From: Streptomyces roseolus
Lineage (GTDB): Bacteria; Actinomycetota; Actinomycetes; Streptomycetales; Streptomycetaceae
Direction of reading: 5' to 3'
NCBI RefSeq assembly: GCF_014649855.1
Contig: NZ_BMTV01000001.1
Span: 186,001 to 250,000 of the forward strand
Length of the DNA stretch: 64,000 nucleotides
A program made the position numbers and the translations under genes. The notes under the pieces were generated by a model. That model was not told where the DNA came from. It saw nothing but the letters and a program-made list of their open reading frames with translations, and did not search any database. Shown here piece by piece: positions 34,927 through 43,966 of this stretch (positions within the stretch are counted from its first letter, which is position 1; the number at the start of each line of letters is the position of its first letter).

Positions 34927-36102
34927 TCAGACACCGTCGGTCCGCAGCCGCGCCGCCGCCCTGACCAGCGCGTCCACGCCCCGCTCGGCCTTGGCGCGGG
35001 GGCAGCCCACGTTGAGCCGGACGAAGCCGGGGGTGCCGTACGTGCCCCCGGGCATGATCGCGACCTTCTCCGTGCGGACCAGTTCCTCCTGGAGCCGCGT
35101 CTCGTCGATGCCGAGCGGCCGGAGGTCGATCCAGGCGAGGTAGCCGGCCTGCGGCGGCGTCCAGTCGACCCCCGGCAGACCGGCGCGGAGCCGTTCCCCG
35201 ACCATCGCCATCGTTCCGGCGACATAGCGGCGGAGCCCGTCGAGCCAGGGCGCGCCGTGCCGGTAGGCGGCGATGTGGGCGGTGAGGGAGAGGACGGCCG
35301 GAGAGGCGAGGCCCTCGGCGGTCTCCATCCGCCGCAGGAACTCCGTCCGCTCGTCGGGGTCGCCGATGATGCCGTACGAGCCGGAGAGCGCCGGGAAGTT
35401 GAAGGCCTTGGTCCCCGAGGTGATCAGCGCCCAGCCGCGGCCCCGGCCGGGCTCGGCGATCCGGCTCCACGGGACGTGGCGGTGGCCGTCGGCGGTCAGG
35501 TCGGCGTGGATCTCGTCGCTGACCACGGTCACGTCGTGCCCCTCGGCCAGCTCGCGGAAGCCGGTGAGCTCCTTCTCGGTCCACACCCGGCCGGTCGGGT
35601 TGTGCGGGGAACAGAGCAGCAGCATCCGGCTGTCCGGGCGGGCCAGTTCCCGCTCCAGGGCCTCCGCGTCCCCGACCGGGACCCCGCGCAGCTCGCGCCC
35701 GAGCCCGGTGACGGCCTTGCGGAAGCCGTCGTACGTGGGGGTGTGGACGACCACGCCGTCACCGGGCCCGGTCCACATCTGGAGCAGCTGGGAGAGCTGG
35801 CTGAGCACCGAGGGCGCGTAGACCAGGGACTCGATGTCGATCGCGGTGTCGAACCGGGTCGCGTACCAGTGCCGCACCGCCTCCCGGAAGCCCTCGGACC
35901 CGCCGAGCCGCCAGTCCGTGTAGCCGAGGACACCGTGGTCGATCCGGGCGCGCAGCGCGTCGAGGACCTCGGGCGGGGAGGCGAAGTCCATGTCGGAGAT
36001 GGTGAAGGGAAGCAGGTCGGAGACGCCGAAGCGGTCCGCGATCCCGTCCCACTGCACGGACCAGGTGCCCCGCCGGTCCCGTATCTCGTCGAAGTCGTCC
36101 AT
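34927..36102 (-). CDS. MalY/PatB-type PLP lyase (cystathionine beta-lyase like)
   Basis: The 391-residue fold-type I PLP enzyme has ISDMDFASPPEVLDALRARIDHGVLGYTDW at the N-terminus, LCSPHNPTGRVWT, VVSDEIHADL and the PLP lysine in TSGTKAFNFPALSGSYGII. These belong to the MalY/PatB branch, which cleaves the C-S bond of cystathionine or cysteine conjugates to pyruvate, ammonia and a thiol. GAGGAG precedes the ATG at 36102. It is followed on the same strand by the DHA2 exporter and may be co-transcribed with it. A strong hairpin separates it from fbaA. Confidence 0.9.
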   Translation of the reverse strand: MDDFDEIRDRRGTWSVQWDGIADRFGVSDLLPFTISDMDFASPPEVLDALRARIDHGVLGYTDWRLGGSEGFREAVRHWYATRFDTAIDIESLVYAPSVLSQLSQLLQMWTGPGDGVVVHTPTYDGFRKAVTGLGRELRGVPVGDAEALERELARPDSRMLLLCSPHNPTGRVWTEKELTGFRELAEGHDVTVVSDEIHADLTADGHRHVPWSRIAEPGRGRGWALITSGTKAFNFPALSGSYGIIGDPDERTEFLRRMETAEGLASPAVLSLTAHIAAYRHGAPWLDGLRRYVAGTMAMVGERLRAGLPGVDWTPPQAGYLAWIDLRPLGIDETRLQEELVRTEKVAIMPGGTYGTPGFVRLNVGCPRAKAERGVDALVRAAARLRTDGV

Positions 36103-36134
36103 CGGGCTCCTCACTCCCCTTCCCCTCGGGTACG

Positions 36135-36174
36135 CGAAGGGCCCGGCATCCACGCGGGGATGCCGGGCCCTTCG
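36135..36174 (-). terminator. Terminator of fbaA
   Basis: A perfect 17-bp stem (36135-36151 with 36158-36174) with a 6-nt loop lies 8 bp beyond the fbaA stop codon, upstream of the PatB-type gene. Confidence 0.85.
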
Positions 36175-36182
36175 GTCACGGC

Positions 36183-37205
36183 TTACTTCAGCTTCTTGCC
36201 GGCCGAGCGCAGCGCCTCGCACGCCTCGGTGACGCGCGCGGCCATGCCCGCCTCGGCGAGCTTGCCCCAGGTGCGCGGGTCGTAGGTGGACTTCTTGCCG
36301 ACCTCGCCGTCGACCTTCAGGACGCCGTCGTAGTTGCGGAACATGTGGTCCACGACCGGACGGGTGAAGGCGTACTGGGTGTCGGTGTCGAGGTTCATCT
36401 TCACCACGCCGTTCTCGATGGCGGTGGCGATCTCCTCGGCGGTCGAGCCGGAGCCGCCGTGGAAGACGAAGTCGAACGGGGACGCCTGGCCGAACTTCTC
36501 GGCGACACCGGCCTGGAGGTCCTTGAGGAGCTCCGGGCGCAGGACGACGTTGCCCGGCTTGTAGACGCCGTGCACGTTGCCGAAGGAGGCGGCGAGCAGG
36601 TAGCGGCCCTTCTCGCCCAGGCCCAGGGCCTCGGCAGTGCGGATGGCGTCGTCGACGGAGGTGTACAGCTCGTCGTTGATCTCGTGGCTGACGCCGTCCT
36701 CCTCGCCGCCGGTCGGGGTGATCTCGACCTCAAGGATGATCTTGGCGGCGGCGGCCTTCGCGAGCAGCTCCTGGCCGATGGCCAGGTTGTCGGCGAGGGT
36801 CTCGGCGGAGCCGTCCCACATGTGCGACTGGAAGAGCGGGTCGCGGCCGGCCTTGACGCGCTCGGCGGAGATGTCGAGCAGCGGGCGGACGTAGCCGTCC
36901 AGCTTGTCCTTCGGGCAGTGGTCCGTGTGCAGCGCGACGGTGATGTCGTACTTCGCGGCGACGATGTGGGCGAACTCGGCCAGGGCGACGGCGCCCGTGA
37001 CCATGTCCTTGCTGTACTGGCCGCCCAGGAACTCGGCGCCACCGGTCGAGATCTGGATGATGCCGTCGCTCTGGGCCTCGGCGAACCCGCGCAGCGCCGC
37101 GTGGAGGGTCTGGGAGGAGGTCACGTTGATGGCCGGGTAGGCGAACTTGCCAGCCTTCGCCCGGTCGAGCATCTCGGCGTAGACCTCGGGGGTTGCGATG
37201 GGCAT
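36183..37205 (-). CDS. fbaA: Class II fructose-bisphosphate aldolase
   Basis: The 340-residue zinc enzyme interconverts fructose 1,6-bisphosphate with dihydroxyacetone phosphate and glyceraldehyde 3-phosphate in glycolysis and gluconeogenesis. Typical sites are AINVTSSQTLHAALRGFAE, the catalytic/zinc block ALHTDHCPKDKLDG, EVEITPTGGEEDGV, ASFGNVHGVYKPGN, FHGGSGS and the phosphate loop VKMNLDTDTQYAF. AAGGAG precedes the ATG. The gene lies between its own terminator and the parS palindrome, so it is probably a single-gene transcript. Confidence 0.98.
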   Translation of the reverse strand: MPIATPEVYAEMLDRAKAGKFAYPAINVTSSQTLHAALRGFAEAQSDGIIQISTGGAEFLGGQYSKDMVTGAVALAEFAHIVAAKYDITVALHTDHCPKDKLDGYVRPLLDISAERVKAGRDPLFQSHMWDGSAETLADNLAIGQELLAKAAAAKIILEVEITPTGGEEDGVSHEINDELYTSVDDAIRTAEALGLGEKGRYLLAASFGNVHGVYKPGNVVLRPELLKDLQAGVAEKFGQASPFDFVFHGGSGSTAEEIATAIENGVVKMNLDTDTQYAFTRPVVDHMFRNYDGVLKVDGEVGKKSTYDPRTWGKLAEAGMAARVTEACEALRSAGKKLK

Positions 37206-37320
37206 TCGTCCGCTCCTTGTGATGTGCGGGTGTGCGTTGCTGTATCCCTGACCTAGGGCGACGTCATCGTCGGTGCCATCTTTCCAGACTCTTGTACGGG
37301 CTCCCACGGGCACCGCACGC

Positions 37321-37360
37321 CGAAAGGCGGGGTGTTTCACGTGAAACACCCCGCCTTTCG
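37321..37360. other. parS centromere site inside a 40-bp perfect palindrome
   Basis: The core at 37334-37347 is GTTTCACGTGAAAC, the ParB-binding parS sequence of Streptomyces and most bacteria. The symmetry continues outward without a mismatch to arms of 20 bp each (37321-37340 with 37341-37360). It sits 78 bp downstream of the pyrE stop, where it would also serve as a hairpin terminator. parS sites cluster around oriC, so the window should lie within a few hundred kilobases of the origin. Confidence 0.9.
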
Positions 37361-37437
37361 ACAAAAGCGCAGGTCAGAACCGTACACGGCGAGATCCGGG
37401 ACCTACGTCACGACTTCGCGGCGGTTCGTCCGTGCGA

Positions 37438-37986
37438 CTAGGCGAGTCCGAGCTCGTCAAGAGCGAAGGCGTAGAGGTACGGGACGCCCGCCGTGCCGCT
37501 GATCTTCTCGCCGGCGCCGGTGGCGCGGTCCACGATCGTGGCGACGGCGACGACCTCGGCACCGGCCGCGCGGGCCGCCTCGACGGCGGTCAGCGGGGAG
37601 CCGCCGGTGGTGGAGGTGTCCTCGACGATCAGGACCCGGCGGCCCTTGATGTCCGGGCCCTCGACCTGGCGCTGCATGCCGTGGGCCTTGGCGGCCTTGC
37701 GGACGACGAAGGCGTCCAGGCGCTCGCCGCGCGCGGCGGAGGCGTGCAGCATCGAGGTGGCGACGGGGTCGGCGCCCAGGGTGAGGCCGCCGACCGCGTC
37801 GAAGTCGAGGTCCTTGACCAGGTCGAGCATGACCTGGCCGACCAGCGGCGACGCCGCCCCGTCCAGCGTGATCCGGCGGAGGTCCACGTAGTAGTCGGCT
37901 TCCAGACCCGAGGAGAGGGTCACCTTGCCGTGCACCACGGCCTTGTCCTTGATCTGCTGGAGCAGTTCAGCGCGTACGTCAGTCAT
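37438..37986 (-). CDS. pyrE: Orotate phosphoribosyltransferase
   Basis: The 182-residue enzyme attaches ribose 5-phosphate from PRPP to orotate, giving OMP in UMP synthesis. It has SGLEADYYVDLRRITLDG, VGGLTLGADPVATSM, the flexible loop RKAAKAHGMQRQVEG and the PRPP loop RRVLIVEDTSTTGGSPLTAV. The ATG at 37986 has no ribosome-binding site; TAAGCT stands 6 nt upstream, a leaderless arrangement. The parS palindrome follows downstream. Confidence 0.97.
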   Translation of the reverse strand: MTDVRAELLQQIKDKAVVHGKVTLSSGLEADYYVDLRRITLDGAASPLVGQVMLDLVKDLDFDAVGGLTLGADPVATSMLHASAARGERLDAFVVRKAAKAHGMQRQVEGPDIKGRRVLIVEDTSTTGGSPLTAVEAARAAGAEVVAVATIVDRATGAGEKISGTAGVPYLYAFALDELGLA

Positions 37987-38010
37987 GCCCCGAGCTTAAG
38001 GGCGCCGAGG

Positions 38011-38802
38011 TCACGGCCGCTGCCAGGCCCAGACGCTCTCGACCTCCAGCGGGTCGATGGGGGTGACCAGGCGCGGGTGGGTGTTGAGGCCGTTCGGCGG
38101 GCCGGACTGCGGCTCGACGCAGACGGCGTCCTCGGGCTCGTCGTAGATCACCACCCACTCGGCACGGCTGCTCACCGTGAGCGCCAGCTCGCCCGGCCAG
38201 GTGAGGGTGACGTCGACGCCCTCGGGCATGCCGAAGCAGTCGTCCCAGGGGCCGGGCAGCGGAGGGATGCGGCGGCCGGTGGGCAGGTGGTCCTCGCCGC
38301 GCTCCTCCTGCCAGCCGGGCGTGAAGTCGAGGCGGACGTCCTCGCCGCCCGCGCCGAGGTTCCGCAGGAACCAGGGGTGCCAGCCGGCCTGCGCCGGGAA
38401 GGAGTCGTCGTACGCCTCCACCCCGAACTTCAGCGTCAGCCGGTCCTCGGCCAGTTCGAGGACCTGGGTGACGCGCCCCTTGTACGGCCACGGGTCGTCG
38501 AGCTCGCAGGTGAGGACGGCCTCGGTGGCGGTGGCCCGTGCCACCGTCCAGGCCCGGTCGCGGACGGTGCCGTGGATGGCGTGCGGGGGCGCGTTGACGG
38601 GCAGCCGGTGGGTGGTCGCCCCGTCGCGGAACCGGCCGTTCTCGGTCCGGCCGCACCAGGGCACCATCGGGAAGCTGCCGTAGCGCTCGCCCTGCTTCAG
38701 GACCTCGGTGCCCGCGATGCGCAGGCTCTCGATCCGGCCGCCGCGTGCGGCGTTGATGGTCAGCTCGGCGTCGCCCGCCGTCAGTCGCGTCAGGTTGCTC
38801 AC
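38011..38802 (-). CDS. Aldose 1-epimerase-like protein
   Basis: This 263-residue beta-sandwich protein of the galactose-mutarotase superfamily contains NAARGGRIESLRIAG, FPMVPWCGRTENGRF (sugar-binding Arg), HAIHGTVRDRAW with the catalytic-type histidine, PAQAGWHPWFLRN and VCVEPQSGPPNGLN with the catalytic-type glutamate. It probably interconverts anomers of an aldose or hexose phosphate. The GTG start has TAGGGT 6 nt upstream and no ribosome-binding site. It lies 24 bp upstream of pyrE on the same strand, but pyrE appears to have its own promoter in that gap. Confidence 0.87.
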   Translation of the reverse strand: MSNLTRLTAGDAELTINAARGGRIESLRIAGTEVLKQGERYGSFPMVPWCGRTENGRFRDGATTHRLPVNAPPHAIHGTVRDRAWTVARATATEAVLTCELDDPWPYKGRVTQVLELAEDRLTLKFGVEAYDDSFPAQAGWHPWFLRNLGAGGEDVRLDFTPGWQEERGEDHLPTGRRIPPLPGPWDDCFGMPEGVDVTLTWPGELALTVSSRAEWVVIYDEPEDAVCVEPQSGPPNGLNTHPRLVTPIDPLEVESVWAWQRP

Positions 38803-38916
38803 GCCCCGACCCTAAGTCCTGGCGGGCGCCGGATTGGACCGTTTCAACGCGGGACTTTCCCGGAGTGCGACGCGGCGGCTTCGCCGGGGTTCGACGTGGT
38901 CCTCCGCCGGGGCCCC

Positions 38917-39834
38917 TCAGCGGCGGCGGCGCAGCGCCCGGGTGACGACGACCACGGAGGCGAGGGCGAGGGCGGCGGCGGGGGCGACCCAGCGGAGGGT
39001 GGCGCCGGCGGTGCTCGGCGAGGGGGCGGGCACGGGGGCGTACCGGCCGCGCGGCGGCGCGTGGTCGACCTCCTCGGCGCTCCGGCCGATCATCGTCCGG
39101 CGGGCGTGGGCGGCCTCGGCGGCGGGCTTCGCGGCGGGGAACTCCTGGGCGGCGGCCGGTTCGAGGCGGACGTCGTCGCCGAAGCCGGACTCCTCGTCGA
39201 AGACGGCCTCCGCGTCGAAGACGGCTTCCTCGTCGAAGCCCGGCGCCTCGCCGAAACCGGCCTCCTCGCCGCCGGATCCGCCGTCCGCGCCGGCCCCGTC
39301 CCGGCCGGCCGTGTCCGCGCCGCCGACGGCGCCCGTGCCCGTACCGAAGGAGGTGTCGCCGTCGGGGGCCCGCTCCGCGGCGAGCTCGGCCGCGAGGGTC
39401 GCGGCGGACTCCACGAAGGCGTCCAGGAGGCGGTCGCGGGCGGCGTCGCGGGCCTCCTCGGGCTCCTCGGCGAGCCGGCCGGTGGCGGTGAGGGCGCCGG
39501 TGAAGCTGAGTCCGGTGCCTTCGGCCGCCGGGGTGAGGACGACGGTCAGGGAGACCTCCGCGGCGCCCTTGCCGCGGGCCTCGGTGCCCTCGCCCTCGTA
39601 GGTGATGGCACCGTCCCGCTCGACGATCCGCAGCCCGCCGCGGTAGGTGATGGTGTGCCCGCCGACCCGGAGCCGGAGCCTCCCGACGATGTCCCGCGCC
39701 GCCGGGGAGGCGTCCTCCGGGTCCGCGGAGGCGTCGCGCTGGAGGCCCGGCACACAGCGCGCCACCCGCGCCGGGTCGGTGAGGACGGCCCGCAGGGCCT
39801 CGGCCGGGACCGGGACGAACACCTCATGCTCCAT
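38917..39834 (-). CDS. CoxG-like SRPBCC protein with C-terminal membrane anchor
   Basis: The protein has 305 residues. The first ~150 form an SRPBCC (START-like) domain of the CO-dehydrogenase subunit G type: EHEVFVPVPAEALRAVLTDPARVARCVPGLQ, with GRLRLRVGGHTITYRG. A ~120-residue acidic, Gly/Ala-rich spacer follows, with the repeat F-D-E-E-A-V-F-D, and a final transmembrane helix ends in RALRRRR. CoxG recruits or binds hydrophobic ligands; no cox genes adjoin, so the role is open. TAGGCT lies 8 nt before the ATG. Confidence 0.82.
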   Translation of the reverse strand: MEHEVFVPVPAEALRAVLTDPARVARCVPGLQRDASADPEDASPAARDIVGRLRLRVGGHTITYRGGLRIVERDGAITYEGEGTEARGKGAAEVSLTVVLTPAAEGTGLSFTGALTATGRLAEEPEEARDAARDRLLDAFVESAATLAAELAAERAPDGDTSFGTGTGAVGGADTAGRDGAGADGGSGGEEAGFGEAPGFDEEAVFDAEAVFDEESGFGDDVRLEPAAAQEFPAAKPAAEAAHARRTMIGRSAEEVDHAPPRGRYAPVPAPSPSTAGATLRWVAPAAALALASVVVVTRALRRRR

Positions 39835-39908
39835 GGGGCCCGAGCCTACTCAGCGGGGCGCCCGGCGTCGCCCGTTCCGCGGCGGAACCCGCCCACCGGG
39901 TCCTCCGC

Positions 39909-41591
39909 TCAGTTGCCGTACCGGGGGTGCACCAGCGTCGAGGGGGCGAGGCCGGTGAGCCGGGTGCGCTCGGCGCGGCGGGCGGCGGCGGGCAGGTCGC
40001 GGGGGGCGAGGGAGCGCAGCGGGGGCCCGTCGGAGGCGAGCCCGAGGACGGGCGGCCGGTCGCCGCGGACGGCCAGCAGGAAGCCCCAGTCGCCGGGCCC
40101 TTCGCGTCCCGTGCCCGCCCGTCCGGCCCGGTCGGGTCCGGCGGCGAAACCGGAGGCGCGGCCCTCGGTGCTGTACGGCCGGGTGGCGTAGCCGGCGGCA
40201 CGCAGGGTGGCGTCGGCGGTCCAGTAGGTGCGGGGCCGGTCGGTGGCGGCCCCGGCGTGCACGACGAGCCGTCCGCCGTCGGCGAGGACGCCCGCGGCGA
40301 GGCCGTAGAACTCCTGGGAGTAGAGCTTGGTGCTGGGGGTGATCCCGGGGTCGGGCAGATCGGAGATCACCACGTCGTACCGTTCCTGCACGTGCCCGGC
40401 GGCGCCCCTCAGCCAGTGGAAGGCGTCGGCGTGGACTACCTCGACGCGGGGGTCGCGGAAGGCGTGCCCGTTGAGCGCGGCGAGGGCGGGGTCGGTGCGG
40501 GCGAGCCGGACGACACCGGGGTCGAGCTCGACGACGGTGACGGAGCGGACGCCGGGGTGGCGGAGCACCTCGCGGGCCGCGAGGCCGTCGCCGCCGCCGA
40601 CGATGAGCACGCGCGCGTGCGGCCCGTTCATCGCGGGGTGGACGAGCGCCTCGTGGTAGCGGTACTCGTCCTCGCCGGCGATCCGCAGCCGGCCGTCGAG
40701 GTAGAGGTCGAGCGGGCCCTCGGGACCGCCGGTGACCACCACCTCCTGGATCTCGGTGTGGACGGCGACCCGCACCCGCTCCCCGTACACGGCCCGGCGG
40801 GCGGCCTGTTCGAAGTCGTCGACGAGGACGGTCGCGGTGGCGAGCACGCCGAGGACGGCGAGGTTGACGCCGATGACGAGGGCCCGGCCGCGGGTCGTGA
40901 GGTCGCGGCGGAAGAACCAGAGCACGAGGGCGGCGCCCGCGACCGCGTTGACCGCGCCGGTGACGAGCGCCCCGGTGAGCTGGCCGAGCCAGGGCAGCAG
41001 CAGGAAGGGGAAGGCGAGGCCGCCGACGAGCGCGCCCACGTAGTCGGCGGCGAACAGGTCGGCGACCGTGCCGGCCGGGTCGTCGGGGTCGCCGGCCCGG
41101 GCGGCGCGCCCCGCCCGGCGCGGCCGGCCGGTGGCGACGGACCGTTCCGGCGCCCGCTGTATGAGGGACATGAGCAGCGGGATCTCGGCGCCGATGAGGA
41201 TCCCGATGGTGAGCGAGAAGGCCACCAGGACGCCGCGCGAGGCGCCGACCCAGGCGAAGCAGGCGTACAGCACCAGCGCCGAGGTGCCGCCGACGAGCGC
41301 GAGGGCGCCCTCGACGAGGCCGAAGCCGACGGCGGCGCGGCAGCGCAGCCGCTTCGCGAGCAGCGAGCCGAGGCCCATCGCGAAGACCATCACGGACAGC
41401 ACGACGGACGCCTGGGTGACCGAGTCTCCGATCAAGTACGAGGCGAGGGCGACGAGTTCGAGCTCGTAGACGAGGCCACAGGCGGCGCAGACGAAGACGA
41501 CCGCGAGGACCGGCCACCGCACCGTGGTGCGCGGCCGCGGCGGCGGTCGGCGCACCCTCGTGGGTGGCAGGGTCGCGGTCGGCTCGATCAT
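39909..41591 (-). CDS. Membrane spermidine-synthase-like protein
   Basis: The protein has 560 residues. About seven transmembrane helices (~25-260) precede a methyltransferase-fold domain of the polyamine aminopropyltransferase type, with [56 protein letters not shown] and [22 protein letters not shown]. The catalytic-loop aspartate is kept in ISDLPDP, but polyamine-site residues vary in such fusions, so transfer to another substrate is possible. TAGCGT lies 6 nt before the ATG (leaderless type). An N-terminal membrane half is usual for this actinobacterial subgroup. Confidence 0.87.
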   Translation of the reverse strand: MIEPTATLPPTRVRRPPPRPRTTVRWPVLAVVFVCAACGLVYELELVALASYLIGDSVTQASVVLSVMVFAMGLGSLLAKRLRCRAAVGFGLVEGALALVGGTSALVLYACFAWVGASRGVLVAFSLTIGILIGAEIPLLMSLIQRAPERSVATGRPRRAGRAARAGDPDDPAGTVADLFAADYVGALVGGLAFPFLLLPWLGQLTGALVTGAVNAVAGAALVLWFFRRDLTTRGRALVIGVNLAVLGVLATATVLVDDFEQAARRAVYGERVRVAVHTEIQEVVVTGGPEGPLDLYLDGRLRIAGEDEYRYHEALVHPAMNGPHARVLIVGGGDGLAAREVLRHPGVRSVTVVELDPGVVRLARTDPALAALNGHAFRDPRVEVVHADAFHWLRGAAGHVQERYDVVISDLPDPGITPSTKLYSQEFYGLAAGVLADGGRLVVHAGAATDRPRTYWTADATLRAAGYATRPYSTEGRASGFAAGPDRAGRAGTGREGPGDWGFLLAVRGDRPPVLGLASDGPPLRSLAPRDLPAAARRAERTRLTGLAPSTLVHPRYGN

Positions 41592-41665
41592 GCCGTAACG
41601 CTACGTCACGACCTCCTCGCCCCTTGTCACCCACACGAGTGCACCTGAGGCGCCGGAGAGGCGCA

Positions 41666-42184
41666 TCAGAGTGTGGCGGGCATACGGGCGCCGATCCTGG
41701 TACGGGTGACCACGAGCTGGCCCTCCTGCGGGTAGGCGTGCCAGGTCCGCCAGCGCACCTGACCCTCGTGACGCTGTGCCAGCATCGCGGTGAAGGCGTG
41801 CGGCGAGCCGGGGAAGGTGCCGGCCAGGCCGTGCGGATGGTCGGCGACCAGCGCGAGCAACTCCTGCGCCCGGCCCGCGAAGGAGCCCTGCGTGAGCGTC
41901 TCGACGCGCGCCGCGAATTCGTACTCCCATTCACCGACGCGCTTGGAGACGCCGAGCGGCAGCGGGGTGCTGCTGCCCGGCATGCAGGCGACGGTCTCGG
42001 AGCAGTGGCGGCCCTCCTCTTCGAGCAGGACCTGATGGGAGGCGCCGAGCAGTCTCAACTGCAGTTTCGCGCCGGAGAGTTCGAGATCGAGCACGGCGAG
42101 CGCGGGCAGCGGCTCGCGGCCCAGCGCCCAGGCCAGGTCGGCCGCGCGCGTGTCGGTGTAGGAGGTCTTCAAGGTGGTGAGCAT
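41666..42184 (-). CDS. DUF2617 protein
   Basis: The 172-residue protein matches the DUF2617 family (Streptomyces and relatives): TSYTDTRAADLAWALG near the start, LELSGAKLQLRLLGASHQVLLE, the central ETVACMPG, EYEFAARVETL and the C-terminal RWRTWHAYPQEGQLVVTRTR. Its function is unknown. I chose ATG 42184, since the open frame further upstream is not family-like. The 293 bp upstream (42185-42477) contain a direct repeat of GTTCAA at 42390-42402 but no gene or clear consensus promoter. Confidence 0.85.
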   Translation of the reverse strand: MLTTLKTSYTDTRAADLAWALGREPLPALAVLDLELSGAKLQLRLLGASHQVLLEEEGRHCSETVACMPGSSTPLPLGVSKRVGEWEYEFAARVETLTQGSFAGRAQELLALVADHPHGLAGTFPGSPHAFTAMLAQRHEGQVRWRTWHAYPQEGQLVVTRTRIGARMPATL

Positions 42185-42477
42185 GGGTCGGCTCCGCAAA
42201 CACGGTTTGACGGGTGGGCCGGGGGCGCCCCGGAGAGGGTTCGACGGGAGTGGGGGGAGGCACCGGCTCGGGTCCACACACGGTCCGAGGGCTGTCTCTG
42301 ACACGAGCGAGAGAACCACGTACTCCGGGCGACTCGCAGCGTTTTTACCCAACTTGCCTTGGTTTCCATCCCCTTCGGGGACCCAACAGTTCAATTGTTC
42401 AAACAGAATCGATCGCTGAGCGACCGACAGCGGTGCTCATGACGCCAATCCCGCCCTGCCCCGCACCCGTTGAACTC

Positions 42478-42675
42478 CTAGGAACCGCCGCCGCAACCGC
42501 CTCCCCCGCAACTCGAGCCGCACGAGCTCGACGCGCCGCAGCCGCTCCCGCCCCCGTCCCCGCCGCCGGACCAGCCGCGGCGCCGCTTCCTCCCCCTGCT
42601 CCTGCCGTCCGCGGACACCGCGATGCCGACGACCGCCACGATCACGAACGTGATGACCAGGAACGTCATCCTCAT
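42478..42675 (-). CDS. Small membrane protein with Gly/Ser/Cys tail (hypothetical)
   Basis: The 65-residue protein has one N-terminal transmembrane helix (residues ~4-22), a basic stretch RSRGRKRRRGW and a tail made only of Gly, Ser, Ala, Asp and Cys ending SSCGGGGCGGGS, with four cysteines. Similar GGGCGGGG tails end several actinobacterial membrane proteins. The GGGGGG run upstream is too close to ATG 42675 but well placed for the next ATG at 42669, so translation may start there. The gene is convergent with nothing and lies divergent to the aminotransferase fragment. Confidence 0.6.
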   Translation of the reverse strand: MRMTFLVITFVIVAVVGIAVSADGRSRGRKRRRGWSGGGDGGGSGCGASSSCGSSCGGGGCGGGS

Positions 42676-42784
42676 CACCCCCCGTACGGCGGCGCCCTGC
42701 CGCCTCTGCCCGGGGGTTTCCCACCCCGTCCCGCGCCCAAAGCCCACTTGAGCAAGTCCAGAGCTTCGGCCCAGGATGACCGCC

Positions 42785-43543
42785 ATGACACGACCGCTGC
42801 TCAACCGCCGGCTCGCGGAGTTCGGGACCACGATCTTCGCCGAGATGTCCGCGCTCGCCGCCAGGACCGGATCGATCAACCTCGGTCAGGGCTTCCCCGA
42901 CACCGACGGCCCCGAGGAGATCCGCGAGGCGGCGGTGCGCGCCCTGCGCGACGGCCGCGGCAACCAGTACCCGCCCGGCCCCGGCGTCCCCGAGCTGCGC
43001 ACCGCGATCGCCGACCACCAGCACGCCCGCTACGGCCTGGAGTACGACCCCGACACCGAGGTCCTCGTCACCGCCGGCGCCACCGAGGCCATCGCGGCGG
43101 CCCTCCTCGCCCTGGTCGGCCCCGGCGACGAGGTCGTCGCCCTGGAGCCGTACTACGACTCGTACGCGGCCTGCGTCGCCATGGCGGGCGGCACCCGGGT
43201 CCCGGTCACCCTCCGCCCGCGCGAGGGCCGCTACGTCCTCGACCTCGACGAGCTGCGGGCCGCGGTCACCCCGCGCACCCGGCTCCTCCTCCTCAACACC
43301 CCTCACAACCCCACCGGCACCGTCCTGACCCGCGCCGAGCTCACCGCCGTCGCCGAGCTCGCCGTCGAGCGGGACCTGCTCGTCGTCACCGACGAGGTCT
43401 ACGAGCACCTGCTCTTCGACGGCGCCGAGCACGTCCCGATCGCCACCCTCCCCGACATGCGGGAGCGCACGGTGACCATCGGCTCGGCCGGCAAGACGTA
43501 CTCCTTCACCGGCTGGAAGGTCGGCTGGGGCAAGGCTTGCTGA
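42785..43543 (+). pseudogene. Class I aminotransferase, 5' part only (interrupted gene)
   Basis: This is the first 248 codons of a fold-type I aminotransferase (KAT/PLP class, as YbdL or kynurenine aminotransferases): INLGQGFPDTDGPEEI, VLVTAGATEAIAAALL, LNTPHNPTGTVLT, VVTDEVYEHL and the PLP lysine in GSAGKTYSFTGWKVGW. After the codon for that last W the sequence departs and a stop follows five codons later. About 140 residues are missing. Its own promoter is intact (TTGAGC, 18 bp, CAGGAT, 7 nt, ATG), so an inactive fragment may be made. A full divergent copy begins at 46768. Confidence 0.88.
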
Positions 43544-43774
43544 CCTACCTGTTACGGATGCGGGTCGCGTTGGACGTCCAAGCCCCAGCTCCCGCTTCAT
43601 CAAGAAACCCAAATGGCGTGCACTCCTCCATAGGGGCTTGAATCTTGGACGCGCGCCTAAGAAAATCCCAAACGACGTGCTCGCTGCGGCGTACGGCCTG
43701 CCTCTCCTACTGTCCTTCCTGCAGCCAGGGATCACGCGGCTGGCAGACCCATCGACCTCGGGAAGGAACCGAAC

Positions 43775-43966
43775 GTGCAGCTGAAATTGATGTACGTGAT
43801 GATCGCGCTCCTTGGAGCCCTCGTAGCCGCCCTTGCGGGCAGCCTCGTAGCCGTCATGGAAGGAGGGCGGGGAACCGAGGCCGTCAAGTCGGGCGCCAAG
43901 ACCTTCGCCGTCGCTCTGCCGCTCCTCATCGTCGTCCTGACCGCCTTGGGTGTGGTGGGCGCATGA
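43775..43966 (+). CDS. Small two-helix membrane protein of the methylase operon
   Basis: The 63-residue protein has two hydrophobic helices (~7-28 and ~44-62) joined by a short polar loop EGGRGTEAVKSGAKTF, and almost no soluble part. The GTG start has GGAAGG 8 nt upstream. Its stop overlaps the methylase ATG (ATGA), so expression is coupled. I know no family for it. Position and size resemble membrane effectors or holin-like partners in anti-phage operons, but that is only an analogy. Confidence 0.7.
   Translation: MQLKLMYVMIALLGALVAALAGSLVAVMEGGRGTEAVKSGAKTFAVALPLLIVVLTALGVVGA

Noticed and set aside
42785..43543. Reading the truncated aminotransferase as a short functional enzyme
   Set aside because: It lacks the C-terminal third, including the small domain and the substrate-carboxylate arginine, and a full copy is nearby.
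43544..43774. Possible integrase remnant at the left end of the island
   Set aside because: All three + frames were read; one is open for ~60 residues (with RFIKKPKWRALLHRGLN) but matches nothing I know and has no start signal.
43645..43962. Upstream extension of the methylase frame
   Set aside because: It would run out of frame through the small membrane-protein gene; ATG 43963 overlapping that gene's stop is the better start.
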